64,000 nt of DNA from Acidithiobacillus ferruginosus (GTDB lineage: Bacteria > Pseudomonadota > Gammaproteobacteria > Acidithiobacillales > Acidithiobacillaceae). Where the stretch lies: contig NZ_JABBDR010000167.1 in assembly GCF_018854495.1 (NCBI RefSeq), positions 1 to 64,000 of the forward strand. The letters are read 5' to 3'. How positions within the stretch are numbered: position 1 is the first letter of the stretch; the number at the start of each line of letters is the position of its first letter. Made by a program: the position numbers and the translations under genes. The notes beneath the pieces were generated by a model. The model searched no databases. It saw only the letters and a program-made list of their open reading frames with translations, and was not told the origin of the DNA. Shown piece by piece: positions 1 through 9,162 of the stretch.

Positions 1-55
1 GGTCCCCGCCTCTTCGATTGTTCCCACCGCGTATCGCTGAGTCAAGATGGATGAC

Positions 56-550
56 TCAATGCGCCGTCAGACCATCGGCATAGGCGCGGATGACGGAGGC
101 CCCTATCAGATCGTGGGGGTCCAGTTCGCCGATCTTTTCCAGAACCTCCCGGCATTCGTCCAGTTGCTTGCGGCGTAACAGGATGAAACTCAGGGCCTTC
201 AGGGTGAAGAGATAAAAATGGGCAGGACTGTGAATTGCGGACCAGTCTGCCGTGCCTGGAGCGAGGTGCTGCCAGTTGGGGGGAAAACCGCCCAATCGTG
301 CCCCGCTAACCAGGGCGGTGCGCGCTATCTCTTCAGCCTCCGCCAGCCGGGACTGGCGAAACAGCAGCTTGTACATGGCAAAATAGGCTGGCAGGTAATC
401 CGGATCGGTCAGTAGATGCTGCCTCAGCAGTTTTTCCACCTCGGTCGGGTGTATGCTGCTGGCCAGTGCCGCCTCCAGCAGCGAAGCCGCTTGTCCGGCA
501 GGCTCGCCAAAGGGCAGGGTGACCTCGCCGAGGGCACCGTCAGGGCTCAT
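56..550 (-). CDS. TPR-like protein of the fix operon, function unknown
   Basis: A 164-residue soluble protein that I cannot name. Its helices are arranged like degenerate TPR hairpins (for example DPDYLPAYFAMYKLL in the first third) and it has no signal peptide or membrane segment. It is clearly homologous to the 170-residue product at 43760-44272 in the nifB operon: both share a Y-x-x-x-YK segment, an FY-x-F-x-LKA segment and a late ELDP motif. Its start codon overlaps the end of the [2Fe-2S] ferredoxin gene by about 11 bp, so it is the last visible gene of the fixABCX transcript. Bases 1-55 hold nothing I can assign. A protein-protein interaction role in maturation or electron transfer is inferred only. 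Confidence 0.8.
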   Translation of the reverse strand: MSPDGALGEVTLPFGEPAGQAASLLEAALASSIHPTEVEKLLRQHLLTDPDYLPAYFAMYKLLFRQSRLAEAEEIARTALVSGARLGGFPPNWQHLAPGTADWSAIHSPAHFYLFTLKALSFILLRRKQLDECREVLEKIGELDPHDLIGASVIRAYADGLTAH

Positions 551-875
551 TGGACCAGGCCTCCGGTGTCGGGTAGAGGCGGGTGACGGGTGTGCCGCCG
601 ATCAGATGTTCGTCGATAATGACGTCGATATCATCCTGACGTACTCCCGCGTAAAGGATGCCTTCGGGATAAACCAGCACATTGGGACCCTCGCCGCAGG
701 GTCCCAGACAACCGCATTGGGTCAGGGCGAAACGGCCCCAGAGTTTGCGTGCTTCAAAGGTGTCTTGAAAGGCGCGGAGTAGATCCGCAGAACCTTGGGC
801 CCCGCAGGAGCCCTTGGGATGGCTCGGCGGTCTGGACTGGACGCAGACAAAGACGTGGCGTTCCGGCTTGCTCAC
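540..875 (-). CDS. thioredoxin-like [2Fe-2S] ferredoxin
   Basis: 111 residues with the four-cysteine arrangement of thioredoxin-fold [2Fe-2S] ferredoxins: C11 and C24 near the N terminus, then C56 and C60 in QCGCLGPCGEGP (C54 is extra). This family includes the Azotobacter [2Fe-2S] ferredoxin I/Clostridium-type proteins that are often linked to nif genes. It lies directly after fixX on the same strand and overlaps the next gene. It probably carries electrons to or from the FixABCX complex or nitrogenase; the partner is not shown by the sequence. Confidence 0.88.
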   Translation of the reverse strand: MSKPERHVFVCVQSRPPSHPKGSCGAQGSADLLRAFQDTFEARKLWGRFALTQCGCLGPCGEGPNVLVYPEGILYAGVRQDDIDVIIDEHLIGGTPVTRLYPTPEAWSNEP

Positions 876-890
876 GAGTGACCTCCGGGT

Positions 891-1178
891 TTAACCAAAC
901 TTGAAGAGGATGCCGTGACCACCCCGTGGATAGGACCAGTCCACGTTGTGATGTTCGGAACAGATGACCCGGCAGGTGCCACACTCCAGGCATCCGTCCG
1001 TGGTCAGCGTCACCTCATGCTTCTCATCTACCACATAACAACCAGCCGGACAGACGAAGGTACAGGACTGTGTTTTACAATCATCGACACAGACCTGGGG
1101 ATTGCTGATCTGGATATGCGGCCGCCCCTCATCGACCCGATAGCGGTTCTGAAACAGCTTCTCTTCGATCTTGATCAT
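891..1178 (-). CDS. fixX: FixX, ferredoxin-like protein of the FixABCX complex
   Basis: 95 residues, the normal FixX length. It holds C30, C34, C39, C43 and C47, then a classic [11 protein letters not shown] motif at 63-73 for a [4Fe-4S] cluster. FixX accepts electrons from FixC in the flavin-bifurcating FixABCX complex and passes low-potential electrons toward nitrogenase. The start at 1178 was chosen because its ATG overlaps the fixC stop as ATGA; an upstream in-frame ATG exists but lies inside fixC. Order fixA-B-C-X on one strand supports the call. Confidence 0.96.
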   Translation of the reverse strand: MIKIEEKLFQNRYRVDEGRPHIQISNPQVCVDDCKTQSCTFVCPAGCYVVDEKHEVTLTTDGCLECGTCRVICSEHHNVDWSYPRGGHGILFKFG

Positions 1179-2473
1179 CGCGTTGCCCTCCACATGCGGT
1201 AAGCGTCTCCCACCAAACCCCACAACGAGCGTTGCTGTACAAAGCTGCCCCGAATGGTCTTTTCCTTGCTGTGCTTATCCTGACCATCGACCATCAGCAT
1301 GGTATGCGCGGCGCGGTTGAGTAGTTGCGGATACACCGAGAAAAAATGCGGGTTGCCGTGTAAAATGTCAGGCAACTCCTTGTACTTGCGTAAGTCCTTC
1401 ATAACAAAACTGTCGTCCAGCGCGGTTTTGTAACGGGCAAGATGGAGGGCCGTACAGGCGAGTTCCCTCTCTTTCAGGGCGATCACTGTTTCTGCGGCCA
1501 GCCGGCCACTGGTCATCGCCAGGTTGGAGCCTTCGCGGTGGACCGCATTTACCAGTCCGGCGCTGTCCCCCGCAATCATCCAGCCCTCGCCGTAGAGGGT
1601 CGGAACGGCCTTGTAGCCCCCTTCGGGAATCAAGTGGGCGGCATACTCCTTCATTTCTCCCCCTTCAATCAACGGGGCAATGGCCGGATGCGCCTTGAGT
1701 TCTTCGAGGAGGGTATAGGGCGCGATGCCCGCTTTTTTGAAGTCGGACAAGAGGCAACCGATGCCCAGCGTGATGGATTCCTTGTTGGTATAGAGGAAGG
1801 CGGTGCCGACCATGCCGTGGGTGACGGCACCGGCGATCTCGATGACCACCCCTTCGTTGCCCTTGATGTTGAAACGGCTCTGCACGACCTCCTCGGGCAG
1901 AAAGTGAATTTCCTTGACCGCGAGCGCGACGTTTTTGGCTTCGAGTTCGCCATGGAACCCCGCTTTTTTGGCCAACAGCGAATTGACGCCATCCGCCAGG
2001 ATCACCACATCGGCATAAATATCGCCTCCCTCACGGTCGGTACGGACGCCGATGACCTTTTTGCCTTCCTGGATGAGCTCGGTGACCGTCGTCTCGCAGA
2101 TGACCAATGCCCCCGCCTCCTTGACCTTTCCGGAGAACCACTTGTCGAAAGGCGCGCGGAGGATGGTATAACGATTGGGCTGGTCGCTGTTGAACGCGTC
2201 CGAGCGATAGTTGGTACCGATGAAGGATTTTTCATCCAGCACCCACATGCGCTGTTCGATGACGTGGCGCTCCAGCGGGGCGTCGTCGCGGAAATCGGGA
2301 ATGATGCGCTCCAGCGCGTCGGCGTAGAGAATGGCCCCCTGGACGTTTTTGGTGCCGGGGGTTTCACCGCGCTCCAGTTGCAATACGCTCAGACCCGCCT
2401 TGGCCATGGTATACGCGGCTGCATTACCGGCGGGGCCGGCACCTACCACAATGGCATCAAATTTTTCGGCCAT
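1175..2473 (-). CDS. fixC: FixC, FAD-dependent ETF:quinone oxidoreductase-like subunit
   Basis: 432 residues. An N-terminal Rossmann motif [12 protein letters not shown] (residues 9-20) binds FAD, and a second FAD region [19 protein letters not shown] lies in the middle to late part, as in the ETF-QO/FixC family. FixC receives electrons from the FixAB electron-transfer flavoprotein and splits them between quinone and FixX. It overlaps fixX by 4 bp and follows fixB by 16 bp. Confidence 0.96.
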   Translation of the reverse strand: MAEKFDAIVVGAGPAGNAAAYTMAKAGLSVLQLERGETPGTKNVQGAILYADALERIIPDFRDDAPLERHVIEQRMWVLDEKSFIGTNYRSDAFNSDQPNRYTILRAPFDKWFSGKVKEAGALVICETTVTELIQEGKKVIGVRTDREGGDIYADVVILADGVNSLLAKKAGFHGELEAKNVALAVKEIHFLPEEVVQSRFNIKGNEGVVIEIAGAVTHGMVGTAFLYTNKESITLGIGCLLSDFKKAGIAPYTLLEELKAHPAIAPLIEGGEMKEYAAHLIPEGGYKAVPTLYGEGWMIAGDSAGLVNAVHREGSNLAMTSGRLAAETVIALKERELACTALHLARYKTALDDSFVMKDLRKYKELPDILHGNPHFFSVYPQLLNRAAHTMLMVDGQDKHSKEKTIRGSFVQQRSLWGLVGDAYRMWRATR

Positions 2474-2489
2474 GTCATGACTCCTGTAA

Positions 2490-3584
2490 TTAACCGGCCC
2501 GGCGGTTCACAGCCAGACGGCTGCGAAAGGCGTCGGTGAGGACGGGAAGGATCTGCACGGCGTCGCCGACAATGCCATAAGTGGCGAAGTCGAAGATGGG
2601 CGCATTGGGATCGTTGTTGATGGCGATGATGACGTCGGAGGCTTCCATGCCGACGCGATGCTGAATCGCCCCGGAGATGCCCGCGGCGATATAGAGCTTG
2701 GGGCGCACGGTCTTGCCCGATTGCCCGACCTGACGGTCAGCGGGTAGCCAGCCGGCATGGGTCACCGGACGCGATCCACCTACTTCGGCACCGAGCACGG
2801 CGGCCAGGTCCCAGATCAGGCGAAAGTTTTCGGCCTTGCCCATGCCCCGGCCGCCCGCCACGATAATGTCGGCATAGGCGAGCTGAGCCTGCTCCTGGGC
2901 TTCATCGGGGATGAACTCCAGGACCTTGGCGATAATGTCGTCCTCCTGCATCTGCAGGTTTTCCGAAATGACACGACCGCGGCGTTCCGGCACGGCGTCG
3001 GGCATGGCCATGACCCGGGGGCGGATGGTGGCCATCTGCGGGCGATAGTTCAGGGTCTGGATGGTGCAGAGCAGGCTGCCGCCAAAGGTCGGACGGGTGG
3101 CGAGCAGTCCGCGATTGTCCGGGTCAATGGCGAGTTCCGTGCAGTCGGCGGTCAAACCCGTGAGCAGAGTGGTGGCCACGCTACCGGCGAGATCGCGGCC
3201 CAGGGTGGTGGCGCCCAGCAGCAGAATCTCCGGCTGGTACTTATTGACCAGGTCAGTCATGGCCTTGGTGTAGGGTTCGTTGCGATAGTCCGTGAGAATG
3301 GGATCGGCCACAATATAGGCTAGGTCGGCGCCGTAGGTGAAAGCGCTGCGGGCCGCGCTCCCGAGTTCCTCGCTGCTGCCGCCGAGGATGATGGCGCTCA
3401 GTTCGACGTCGAGAATATCGGCCAGCTTGCGCCCTTCGCCGAGCAATTCCCAGGACACCTGGTGTACCTGGCCCCGTTCCATTTCGACAAACACCCAGAT
3501 CCCCTTGTAGGCCGCCAGGCGAGGGTCCAGCTCCAGGCGCTTCTTGCCTTTGGGCTTTGCGGGTGCGGCAGTGTTCTCGCTCAT
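2490..3584 (-). CDS. fixB: FixB, electron transfer flavoprotein alpha subunit
   Basis: 364 residues. The C-terminal half has the ETF-alpha FAD signature, with the run [16 protein letters not shown]. The N-terminal half is the ETF alpha/beta-type nucleotide fold and starts with a basic, Ala/Lys-rich stretch typical of Fix-type proteins. With FixA it forms the heterodimer that oxidises NADH and feeds FixC/FixX. It sits 19 bp after fixA and 16 bp before fixC. Confidence 0.96.
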   Translation of the reverse strand: MSENTAAPAKPKGKKRLELDPRLAAYKGIWVFVEMERGQVHQVSWELLGEGRKLADILDVELSAIILGGSSEELGSAARSAFTYGADLAYIVADPILTDYRNEPYTKAMTDLVNKYQPEILLLGATTLGRDLAGSVATTLLTGLTADCTELAIDPDNRGLLATRPTFGGSLLCTIQTLNYRPQMATIRPRVMAMPDAVPERRGRVISENLQMQEDDIIAKVLEFIPDEAQEQAQLAYADIIVAGGRGMGKAENFRLIWDLAAVLGAEVGGSRPVTHAGWLPADRQVGQSGKTVRPKLYIAAGISGAIQHRVGMEASDVIIAINNDPNAPIFDFATYGIVGDAVQILPVLTDAFRSRLAVNRRAG

Positions 3585-3603
3585 GCGAATGCTCCTTGTG
3601 CGT

Positions 3604-4446
3604 TTATGGGGTGATCAGGCCGAGTTCCTGCGCCAGGCGCGGGTGCTGGCCGCTGAGAATATCCAGGATGGCGTTGGCGGTGCCGCTGGCGTCCAGATCA
3701 GCGCCGATCATCTGTGCCTTCACGGCCCGGGGCTTGGGGGTGAATATCTTGCTGACCACCGTGGGCGAGCCCTTGAGGCCGATTTTGCTGACATCCTCAA
3801 TACCGGCACGCTCTTTATTCCATTTCGGCACCTCAAAGCGGGCCGAGCGGAACATGTCATCCATACCCGCGAAGCGGATCTGGTTACTACCCTCCAGCAT
3901 AGTGATCAGTGCGGGCAGGCGGGTCCGGATCACCTGTACACCACCTTCAGAACGGCGTTGTACGGTAATGCTGCGTCCCTCAAGGTCCAGCGTGTCGATC
4001 GCGGAAACATAGGTGAGGAGTTGCAGGCCCAGGCGCCTGGCAACGCCTGGACCGACCTGTGCGGTATCGCCGTCAATGGTCTGCTTGCCTGTAAACACCA
4101 GATCTACGGGATGTTCCTCACCAATTTTGCGGATGGTCTGTGCCAGGGCGAAGGAGGTCGCCAGGGTGTCGGCACCGGCGAAGGCGCGGTCGGTCAGGAG
4201 TATCACGTCGTCGGCACCATAGGCGATGGCCTTGCGCAGTGCGTCTTCCGCTTGGGGCGGCCCCATGGTCAGTACGGTGACGCGCCCGCCGAAGCGGTCC
4301 TTGAGGCGCAAGGCCTCTTCAATGGCGAAAACGTCGAAGGGATTGATGATGGCGGGTACACCCTGCCGCATGATGGTATTGGTGACCGGATGCACCCGGA
4401 TCTGGGCGCTGTCGGGAACCTGTTTGATACAGACGACAATGTGCAT
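3604..4446 (-). CDS. fixA: FixA, electron transfer flavoprotein beta subunit
   Basis: 280 residues, beginning [20 protein letters not shown], the usual ETF-beta opening. The segment [17 protein letters not shown] and the later [15 protein letters not shown] are the ETF-beta signatures. It pairs with FixB. The start has a clear ribosome site (AGGAG six bases before ATG). A -24/-12 element lies about 57-72 bp upstream and a perfect NifA site further up, so the operon is probably expressed only under nitrogen-fixing conditions. Confidence 0.97.
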   Translation of the reverse strand: MHIVVCIKQVPDSAQIRVHPVTNTIMRQGVPAIINPFDVFAIEEALRLKDRFGGRVTVLTMGPPQAEDALRKAIAYGADDVILLTDRAFAGADTLATSFALAQTIRKIGEEHPVDLVFTGKQTIDGDTAQVGPGVARRLGLQLLTYVSAIDTLDLEGRSITVQRRSEGGVQVIRTRLPALITMLEGSNQIRFAGMDDMFRSARFEVPKWNKERAGIEDVSKIGLKGSPTVVSKIFTPKPRAVKAQMIGADLDASGTANAILDILSGQHPRLAQELGLITP

Positions 4447-4502
4447 GGTGTACTCCTGTTACCGACCTGCCGGTGATCTGAAGATGCTGTTGCACTGACC
4501 TA

Positions 4503-4518
4503 AGCAATCTTCATTCCA
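4503..4518 (-). promoter_or_regulatory. sigma-54 (-24/-12) promoter of fixABCX
   Basis: Read on the minus strand: TGGAATGAAGATTGCT. The invariant GG and GC are ten bases apart, as sigma-54 requires. The -24 box is TGGAAT rather than TGGCAC, so it is a weaker match. Predicted transcription start is near 4491, giving a leader of about 45 bases before fixA. Confidence 0.72.
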
Positions 4519-4523
4519 GATAC

Positions 4524-4554
4524 GACTGTCTTGTTAATTTCAAGATAAACAGTC
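4524..4554. repeat. imperfect inverted repeat upstream of the fixA promoter
   Basis: Outer arms GACTGT (4524-4529) and ACAGTC (4549-4554) enclose inner arms CTTG and CAAG around an AT-rich centre. It lies between the fixA -24/-12 element and its NifA site. It may be a protein-binding site or a bend; no regulator is identified. Confidence 0.45.
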
Positions 4555-4595
4555 TTTTGGCTAAATTGCACCAGAAAAACAACGCAAGCAGCAGA

Positions 4596-4611
4596 TGTAG
4601 GCTTTGCGACA
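4596..4611. promoter_or_regulatory. NifA upstream activator sequence (fixA side)
   Basis: TGTAGGCTTTGCGACA, a perfect TGT-N10-ACA NifA site. It lies 78 bp upstream of the fixA -24 box, the usual range. The region from 4447 to 5042 holds no convincing gene; it is the shared control region of the fix operon and the divergent globin/TonB operon. Confidence 0.8.
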
Positions 4612-4819
4612 AAATGCATGTTTTCTCACGGTAAGCCCAATGCGTCCGCTGGCTCTCGGTGGCGACGAGGACCTCACTGATCAGCGTCTGATGAACGGTT
4701 GGGGAAGGTGCGTGGTTGGACAGCCTCTTGTTGATCTCGGCCAGGTTTGCGACAAAATTGGTCTGACACCGCCGGTTTGAGAAGACACGGACACGCAAGT
4801 GGTAACAAAGCGTACAAGA

Positions 4820-4835
4820 TGTTCCATCTCTTACA
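4820..4835. promoter_or_regulatory. NifA upstream activator sequence (globin/TonB side)
   Basis: TGTTCCATCTCTTACA, a perfect TGT-N10-ACA. It ends 45 bp before the plus-strand -24 box, closer than the 72-95 bp seen at the other NifA promoters in this window but still workable. Confidence 0.75.
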
Positions 4836-4879
4836 GGACCAAAAAAATATAACCACATGATGATATTATAGTTATTCTT

Positions 4880-4895
4880 TGGCACCGTTATTGCT
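4880..4895 (+). promoter_or_regulatory. sigma-54 (-24/-12) promoter of the globin/TonB operon
   Basis: TGGCACCGTTATTGCT is a near-consensus -24/-12 element (TGGCAC, GG-N10-GC, TTGC). Predicted start is near 4906, about 137 bases before the globin start codon. It is the only recognisable promoter before the operon 5043-13309. Confidence 0.85.
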
Positions 4896-5042
4896 TGATT
4901 CGTCGTTGTTGCCGTCTCTGATGGGCAACGCTATATTTATGAAAATATATCACATTCGGGGCACGCTCCTGCGGGCCTCGGTTTGGTTTCGCTGGGAATG
5001 TACGCATCATGCGTCATATCCGGCCATATATGGAGAGGGGGA

Positions 5043-5654
5043 ATGAACGTGGAACAAGTAAGATCAGCCGTCCTGAAGTTGTCCGTTCACAATGATGCTG
5101 TCCTCTCGGAGCAGGGTCCGCACTGCCCCGGTTCGGAGACGCTGGATATCCGTCATTTTGGGGGGGAGGAATCCATCGTGCGCCCCGCCGTTACCGATAT
5201 GCATTTTCCCGAAGTGGTTTTTCCCACCAGCCGGGTCGGGCGGGTGGCGGGGTTGGAAAAAGTCCGGGAACTGGTCGTGGAGCATCACCGGCTCATCTGG
5301 CACAGTCCGCTCCAGCCCATCTTTGGCGGCAATGAAAAGCACTTCTGGAAGGCCGTGGAATTGACGGCGGATTTCCATGCAGAAGTCTGCGGAGGACCAA
5401 AATTATATTCGGAACGCAAAGGTCATCCCCATCTGCGCGAACGGCACTTTCCCTTCACTATCCGAGAGAAGGACCGTGAACTCTGGCTGGATCTCTACGT
5501 GCAGGCCCTGCGTAATGTCGCATTCCCGCTGGAGGTGGCCGAGGAATACTGGCGCTGGGTGGAATCGCTGTCCATCCGCATGATCAACCGCCGCACCACC
5601 TTCGCGGAGCCGGTGCGGGTACCCTTCAACCATATCGCCGAACGGTTAGCCTGA
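5043..5654 (+). CDS. truncated-globin-like protein with N-terminal extension
   Basis: 203 residues. The segment from about 69 to 185 is a truncated haemoglobin: LRERHFPFTI (H135 is the likely proximal haem ligand) followed by REKDRELWLDLY matches group II/III trHbs. About 68 residues precede the globin fold; they hold no signal peptide. Start 5043 was chosen over an upstream in-frame ATG because GGAGAGGGGGA lies just before it. As first gene after a NifA/sigma-54 promoter, it may bind O2 or NO during nitrogen fixation; that role is inferred. Confidence 0.82.
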   Translation: MNVEQVRSAVLKLSVHNDAVLSEQGPHCPGSETLDIRHFGGEESIVRPAVTDMHFPEVVFPTSRVGRVAGLEKVRELVVEHHRLIWHSPLQPIFGGNEKHFWKAVELTADFHAEVCGGPKLYSERKGHPHLRERHFPFTIREKDRELWLDLYVQALRNVAFPLEVAEEYWRWVESLSIRMINRRTTFAEPVRVPFNHIAERLA

Positions 5655-5664
5655 GGAGAGAGTC

Positions 5665-7929
5665 ATGCAGCATTTTGCGCGCACTGCATTATATATGTCC
5701 GTAGCCAGCGTTTTGGCCTGCGTCCCGTCTGCCGACGCCGACAGCGCCCTGCCAAAACTCGGTACCGTGACCGTGGAGGGGCATCAGAAAAATACCCTGG
5801 AAAGCCCTGCGAGCGGCGCTGAGCAGGGGGCCACCATCAGCGGCCATGCATTGGACATTCTCGGTGGAGCAGGGCAGACCAATCCTTACGCTGCCATCTC
5901 CTTTCTGCCGTCGGTCATGGCCCAGAACCCTGATCCCTACGGTCTGGCCAACGTACCAGGCGGCAACAAGGGTGTCCGCATCCGGGGTGAGCGCAATCCC
6001 CACGGAGGGATCGGCACGGTAGAGGGATTACCCCTGTCCGCCGTCAACCCCGGCCCCGGCGAGCAGTTTCTTTTCGACATGGAAAACATCCGCAGTGTCA
6101 CGCTGTTGGCACCGCCCTTTTCGCCGGACAAACTGGCCGTATTCACCACTCAGGGCTATCTCAACAGCAATGTGCTGTGGCCCAGAGCCAAGTTTGGCGG
6201 CGAAGTGGATCAGAGCTTTGGATCCTATAATTTTCATCGCAGCTTCATCCGGCTGGACTCAGGCACCTTACCTACCGGCACCCGCGTTTTCATCTCCGGA
6301 TCTTATACCCATGCGGATCAGTGGCGCGGCCCGGGCGCATCGCCGGACTATCGCTATAATGGCGAGATCGGCATCAGCCAGGATTTAGGCCGCACCCTGA
6401 GCGCCAAGGTTTATGCAGCCTACGGTTCCATGAAGGAGAATAATTATCTGCCTCTGACCTATACTCAGGCCAGCAATCTGGGGCAGTACTACAATCTCGG
6501 CTATAACAGCGCACTCACCGGGAATGCCGCCAACGACGTGAATTATTACGGATATAACCGGCAGAAATTCCAGGATTACGCGGTATTCGGGGAACTCAAC
6601 TGGCATCCTGATGATCAGAACACACTCGTTATCAAGCCCTTCTACAGCCAGGAAAACGGCTATTACCTGCAGGGAATGGGTAATCTGGGAGGGAAGCCGG
6701 GCATAAGGGACTGGATCATCGACCATTCCCTCTATGGCGTGGTGGCCCAATATGACACCCGATGGCATGGTAATCACTTTTCCGTCGGTTACTGGTTTGA
6801 AAATCTAACTCCTCCCGGTCCCCCTACGGATTTCAAGATTTATCGCACGGTCAACGGTCAGCTCGTTTTTGGCGGTTATGGCCTCCTGGCACGCGCCACG
6901 GCGGACCACGTCTTCAACAGTCCCTATTTCCAATGGCGGCGGAGTGTCGGTCCGGTAACGTTTACGGCAGGCGCTCGTTATCTGATGGAGCAAACGCCGT
7001 CCTTCAGCGTCTACAATACCGCGGGGATTCCTGACGCCTCCTATGCCAATGCCTTGAATCTGGCCACCTCCATTAATCCAGCCCGCAGTGTGGAGGGTCG
7101 AACCTTCTATCAATGGCTACCTTATTTTTCGGCAGTTTATGCAGTCAACCCAGACCTGGACGCGGTCTTTGCCTATGGTCGCAATAATGGTGCTCCCGCC
7201 TTCAGTAGTTGGCCCTCCGTACAAATGAACATTGCCGCTTTTCAAAAGGCTGGGGTGACCGCGCAGCGTGCCTGGGATCAATTGGCGCCGGAAACCTCCG
7301 ACAGTTTCAGTCTGGGGCTCAAATGGCACGAAGCGGCGTGGTATGTGAATCCCACCTTTTTTTACGCCACCTATCGCAATAAATATGTGAATGCCTACGA
7401 CCCTTTGGTGGGTATTAGCTACGATCAGAACGCGGGCGTGGGTCGCGCCTGGGGCTTTGAACTGGCGGCCGGAGCCAAGCTCTGGCATCGGCTATCTGTA
7501 TTCAGTAACTTGGCCTATGACCGCGCCTATTTCACCCAGGATCTGCGTACCGGCAGTGGCGCTTTCTTGCCCGTCACTGGCTTGCAGTTTCCTGACACAC
7601 CACGCTTTATTGGTAGTCTGGGTGCATTATACGAATATGGCCGGTTCAGTATTGCGCCTACGTTGCAGTATATGGGGAGTCGCTATGCGGATACCCTGCA
7701 TACCCAACCCTTGCCGGGCTACCTGCTGGCCAACCTGAACATGGGTTATCACCGGCGGATTACCCATGTGGGCGAGCTGACTGTGAATCTGAGTATCCTG
7801 AATCTCTTCAACCGCCACTATATTGGCCTCATCGACAGCAGCTATTTGAGCACTGCGGCATCTGGCGGTGCCAGTTTCTATCCCGGCGCGCCCATCACCG
7901 TCGCCGGGACGATAGGCCTACGTTTTTAG
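5665..7929 (+). CDS. TonB-dependent outer-membrane receptor
   Basis: 754 residues with a signal peptide (cleavage near SADAD), a TonB-box-like GTVTVEGH segment, a plug domain to about residue 165, then a 22-strand-type barrel ending in a terminal Phe (IGLRF), as expected for Bam-dependent barrels. It begins 10 bp after the globin gene with a GAGGAGAG ribosome site. The substrate is not readable from sequence: TBDRs carry ferric siderophores, haem, cobalamin, nickel or other metal chelates. Its downstream exbB-exbD-tonB and BtuFCD-like ABC genes form one complete uptake route. Confidence 0.93.
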   Translation: MQHFARTALYMSVASVLACVPSADADSALPKLGTVTVEGHQKNTLESPASGAEQGATISGHALDILGGAGQTNPYAAISFLPSVMAQNPDPYGLANVPGGNKGVRIRGERNPHGGIGTVEGLPLSAVNPGPGEQFLFDMENIRSVTLLAPPFSPDKLAVFTTQGYLNSNVLWPRAKFGGEVDQSFGSYNFHRSFIRLDSGTLPTGTRVFISGSYTHADQWRGPGASPDYRYNGEIGISQDLGRTLSAKVYAAYGSMKENNYLPLTYTQASNLGQYYNLGYNSALTGNAANDVNYYGYNRQKFQDYAVFGELNWHPDDQNTLVIKPFYSQENGYYLQGMGNLGGKPGIRDWIIDHSLYGVVAQYDTRWHGNHFSVGYWFENLTPPGPPTDFKIYRTVNGQLVFGGYGLLARATADHVFNSPYFQWRRSVGPVTFTAGARYLMEQTPSFSVYNTAGIPDASYANALNLATSINPARSVEGRTFYQWLPYFSAVYAVNPDLDAVFAYGRNNGAPAFSSWPSVQMNIAAFQKAGVTAQRAWDQLAPETSDSFSLGLKWHEAAWYVNPTFFYATYRNKYVNAYDPLVGISYDQNAGVGRAWGFELAAGAKLWHRLSVFSNLAYDRAYFTQDLRTGSGAFLPVTGLQFPDTPRFIGSLGALYEYGRFSIAPTLQYMGSRYADTLHTQPLPGYLLANLNMGYHRRITHVGELTVNLSILNLFNRHYIGLIDSSYLSTAASGGASFYPGAPITVAGTIGLRF

Positions 7930-7938
7930 AAGGGCGTT

Positions 7939-8025
7939 ATGGATCAACTGTCGCAACCGCGTGGCTCCACCAAATGCGGCCCTTGCGTACATATCCAGGA
8001 TAGATTGCAGCAGGAGCCATTATGA
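7939..8025 (+). CDS. possible 28-residue peptide with a CGPC motif
   Basis: ATG at 7939 reads 28 codons to a TGA that overlaps the next start as ATGA. The peptide contains KCGPCVH, a CxxC pair. It has only a weak ribosome site. It could be a coupling leader or debris from the receptor duplication; I do not recognise it. Confidence 0.25.
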   Translation: MDQLSQPRGSTKCGPCVHIQDRLQQEPL

Positions 8026-8495
8026 AAATCAAGGTGGTAGGTGTCCGCTATTTAATGGAACAGATCCAAACGCTCAGTGTTTATAACGGCAGCGGGGTAG
8101 GAGACGTGTCACCCATCCAAGCGATCAGTGGTGCGGCATATAAGTACACCATCAATGGCCATACGGATTATCAATGGCTTCCCTGTATCGGTGCGGTCTA
8201 CCGCGCTGGTATCTGCGCCCGGATGTGTTTTACACCACACACGGGCCTGCGTTATGCAGATTCATTGCACACCCAGCCGGTGCCGGCCTATTGCATTACC
8301 AATCTGAATTTCACCTATCATCAGCCGCTACGGCATGTCGGCGAATTCACCGCAAGGCTGCAGTTCCTGAATCTATTCAATCGTCATTATATTGGCCTCA
8401 TCAGCCAAAACTATGTGCAAACCGGAGCCAATGCGGCGACTTTCTATCCCGGTGCGCCGCTGACCGTTGTCGGTTCCTTGGCATTACGATTCTAA
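8022..8495 (+). pseudogene. remnant of a second TonB-dependent receptor
   Basis: 157 codons that align with two separate parts of the receptor just upstream. Its first part (VRYLMEQIQTLSVYN, then YQWLP) matches that protein near residues 434-490; its second part (RYADSLHTQPVPAY, then NLFNRHYIGLI and FYPGAPLTVVG) matches the last 85 residues. About 180 residues between them, the signal peptide, plug and early barrel are missing. It keeps the terminal Phe. It cannot form a barrel receptor alone and is best read as a decayed duplicate. Confidence 0.85.
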
Positions 8496-8507
8496 AGGGA
8501 GTATGTC

Positions 8508-9161
8508 ATGGAGATTTTATTACACCTTGCCACCGTGTCTGGGGGTATCCTTTATCTGATGCCGCTCCTGTTGCTGGTGGTGCTTTTCGTGGCCTTGGAG
8601 CGGGGCTGGGCGTTGGCCATGATCCGGCGCAGGGGGGACGATCTGTTACGCGATCTGCAAGACAGGAAAGGCCGAGAATCGCTGGAAACTGAACTGGCCA
8701 AGACGCCGTCTTGCCCGCAACAGGCCGTATTCGCAGCAGTTTTGGCATCCCATGATCTGGCAAGTGGCGAAGCCTACGCCGAGGAGGCCATGCTGGCCCA
8801 GGCGACCTTGCTGGACCGGGGCTTATGGATTCTGGACACGGCCGTCACCCTGGCGCCTCTACTCGGGCTGCTGGGCACCATCATTGGTATGTTCAATGCC
8901 TTTCAGATATTGGGCAATCCAGATACCGCGCCAACGGCCATTACCGGTCATGTGGCGGAAGCCCTGGTGGCCACAGCAACGGGTTTGGCCATTGCCATTG
9001 TGGGCCTGGTGCTTTTTAACGGACTCCAGCAACGGGTCCGTCTGGTGCTGCATCAGATGGAAAGGATCAAGGTGAGCACCCTGAATCGTCTCTACCGACA
9101 GCCACCGAGTATCCGTGGAGACGCCTCTGTCAGTCTGCTGGCGCGGCGAGGGGAGGTCTGA
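8508..9161 (+). CDS. exbB: ExbB/TolQ/MotA-family proton channel subunit
   Basis: 217 residues with a membrane segment at about 15-33 and a pair at about 107-130 and 155-175. The segment LLGLLGTIIGMFNAFQILG is the ExbB/TolQ signature, and the ATATGLAIAIVGL run in the last helix is typical. With ExbD it uses the proton gradient to energise TonB. It starts 12 bp after the receptor remnant with GGGAG before ATG. Confidence 0.93.
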   Translation: MEILLHLATVSGGILYLMPLLLLVVLFVALERGWALAMIRRRGDDLLRDLQDRKGRESLETELAKTPSCPQQAVFAAVLASHDLASGEAYAEEAMLAQATLLDRGLWILDTAVTLAPLLGLLGTIIGMFNAFQILGNPDTAPTAITGHVAEALVATATGLAIAIVGLVLFNGLQQRVRLVLHQMERIKVSTLNRLYRQPPSIRGDASVSLLARRGEV

Positions 9162-9162
9162 G

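Noticed and set aside
1442-2539. A 365-codon plus-strand frame
   Set aside because: It lies opposite fixC, which has full FAD motifs; high GC leaves long open frames on the other strand.
4511-4885. A 124-codon minus-strand reading frame upstream of fixA
   Set aside because: It covers the NifA sites and both sigma-54 elements, has no ribosome site or recognisable motif, and looks like chance.
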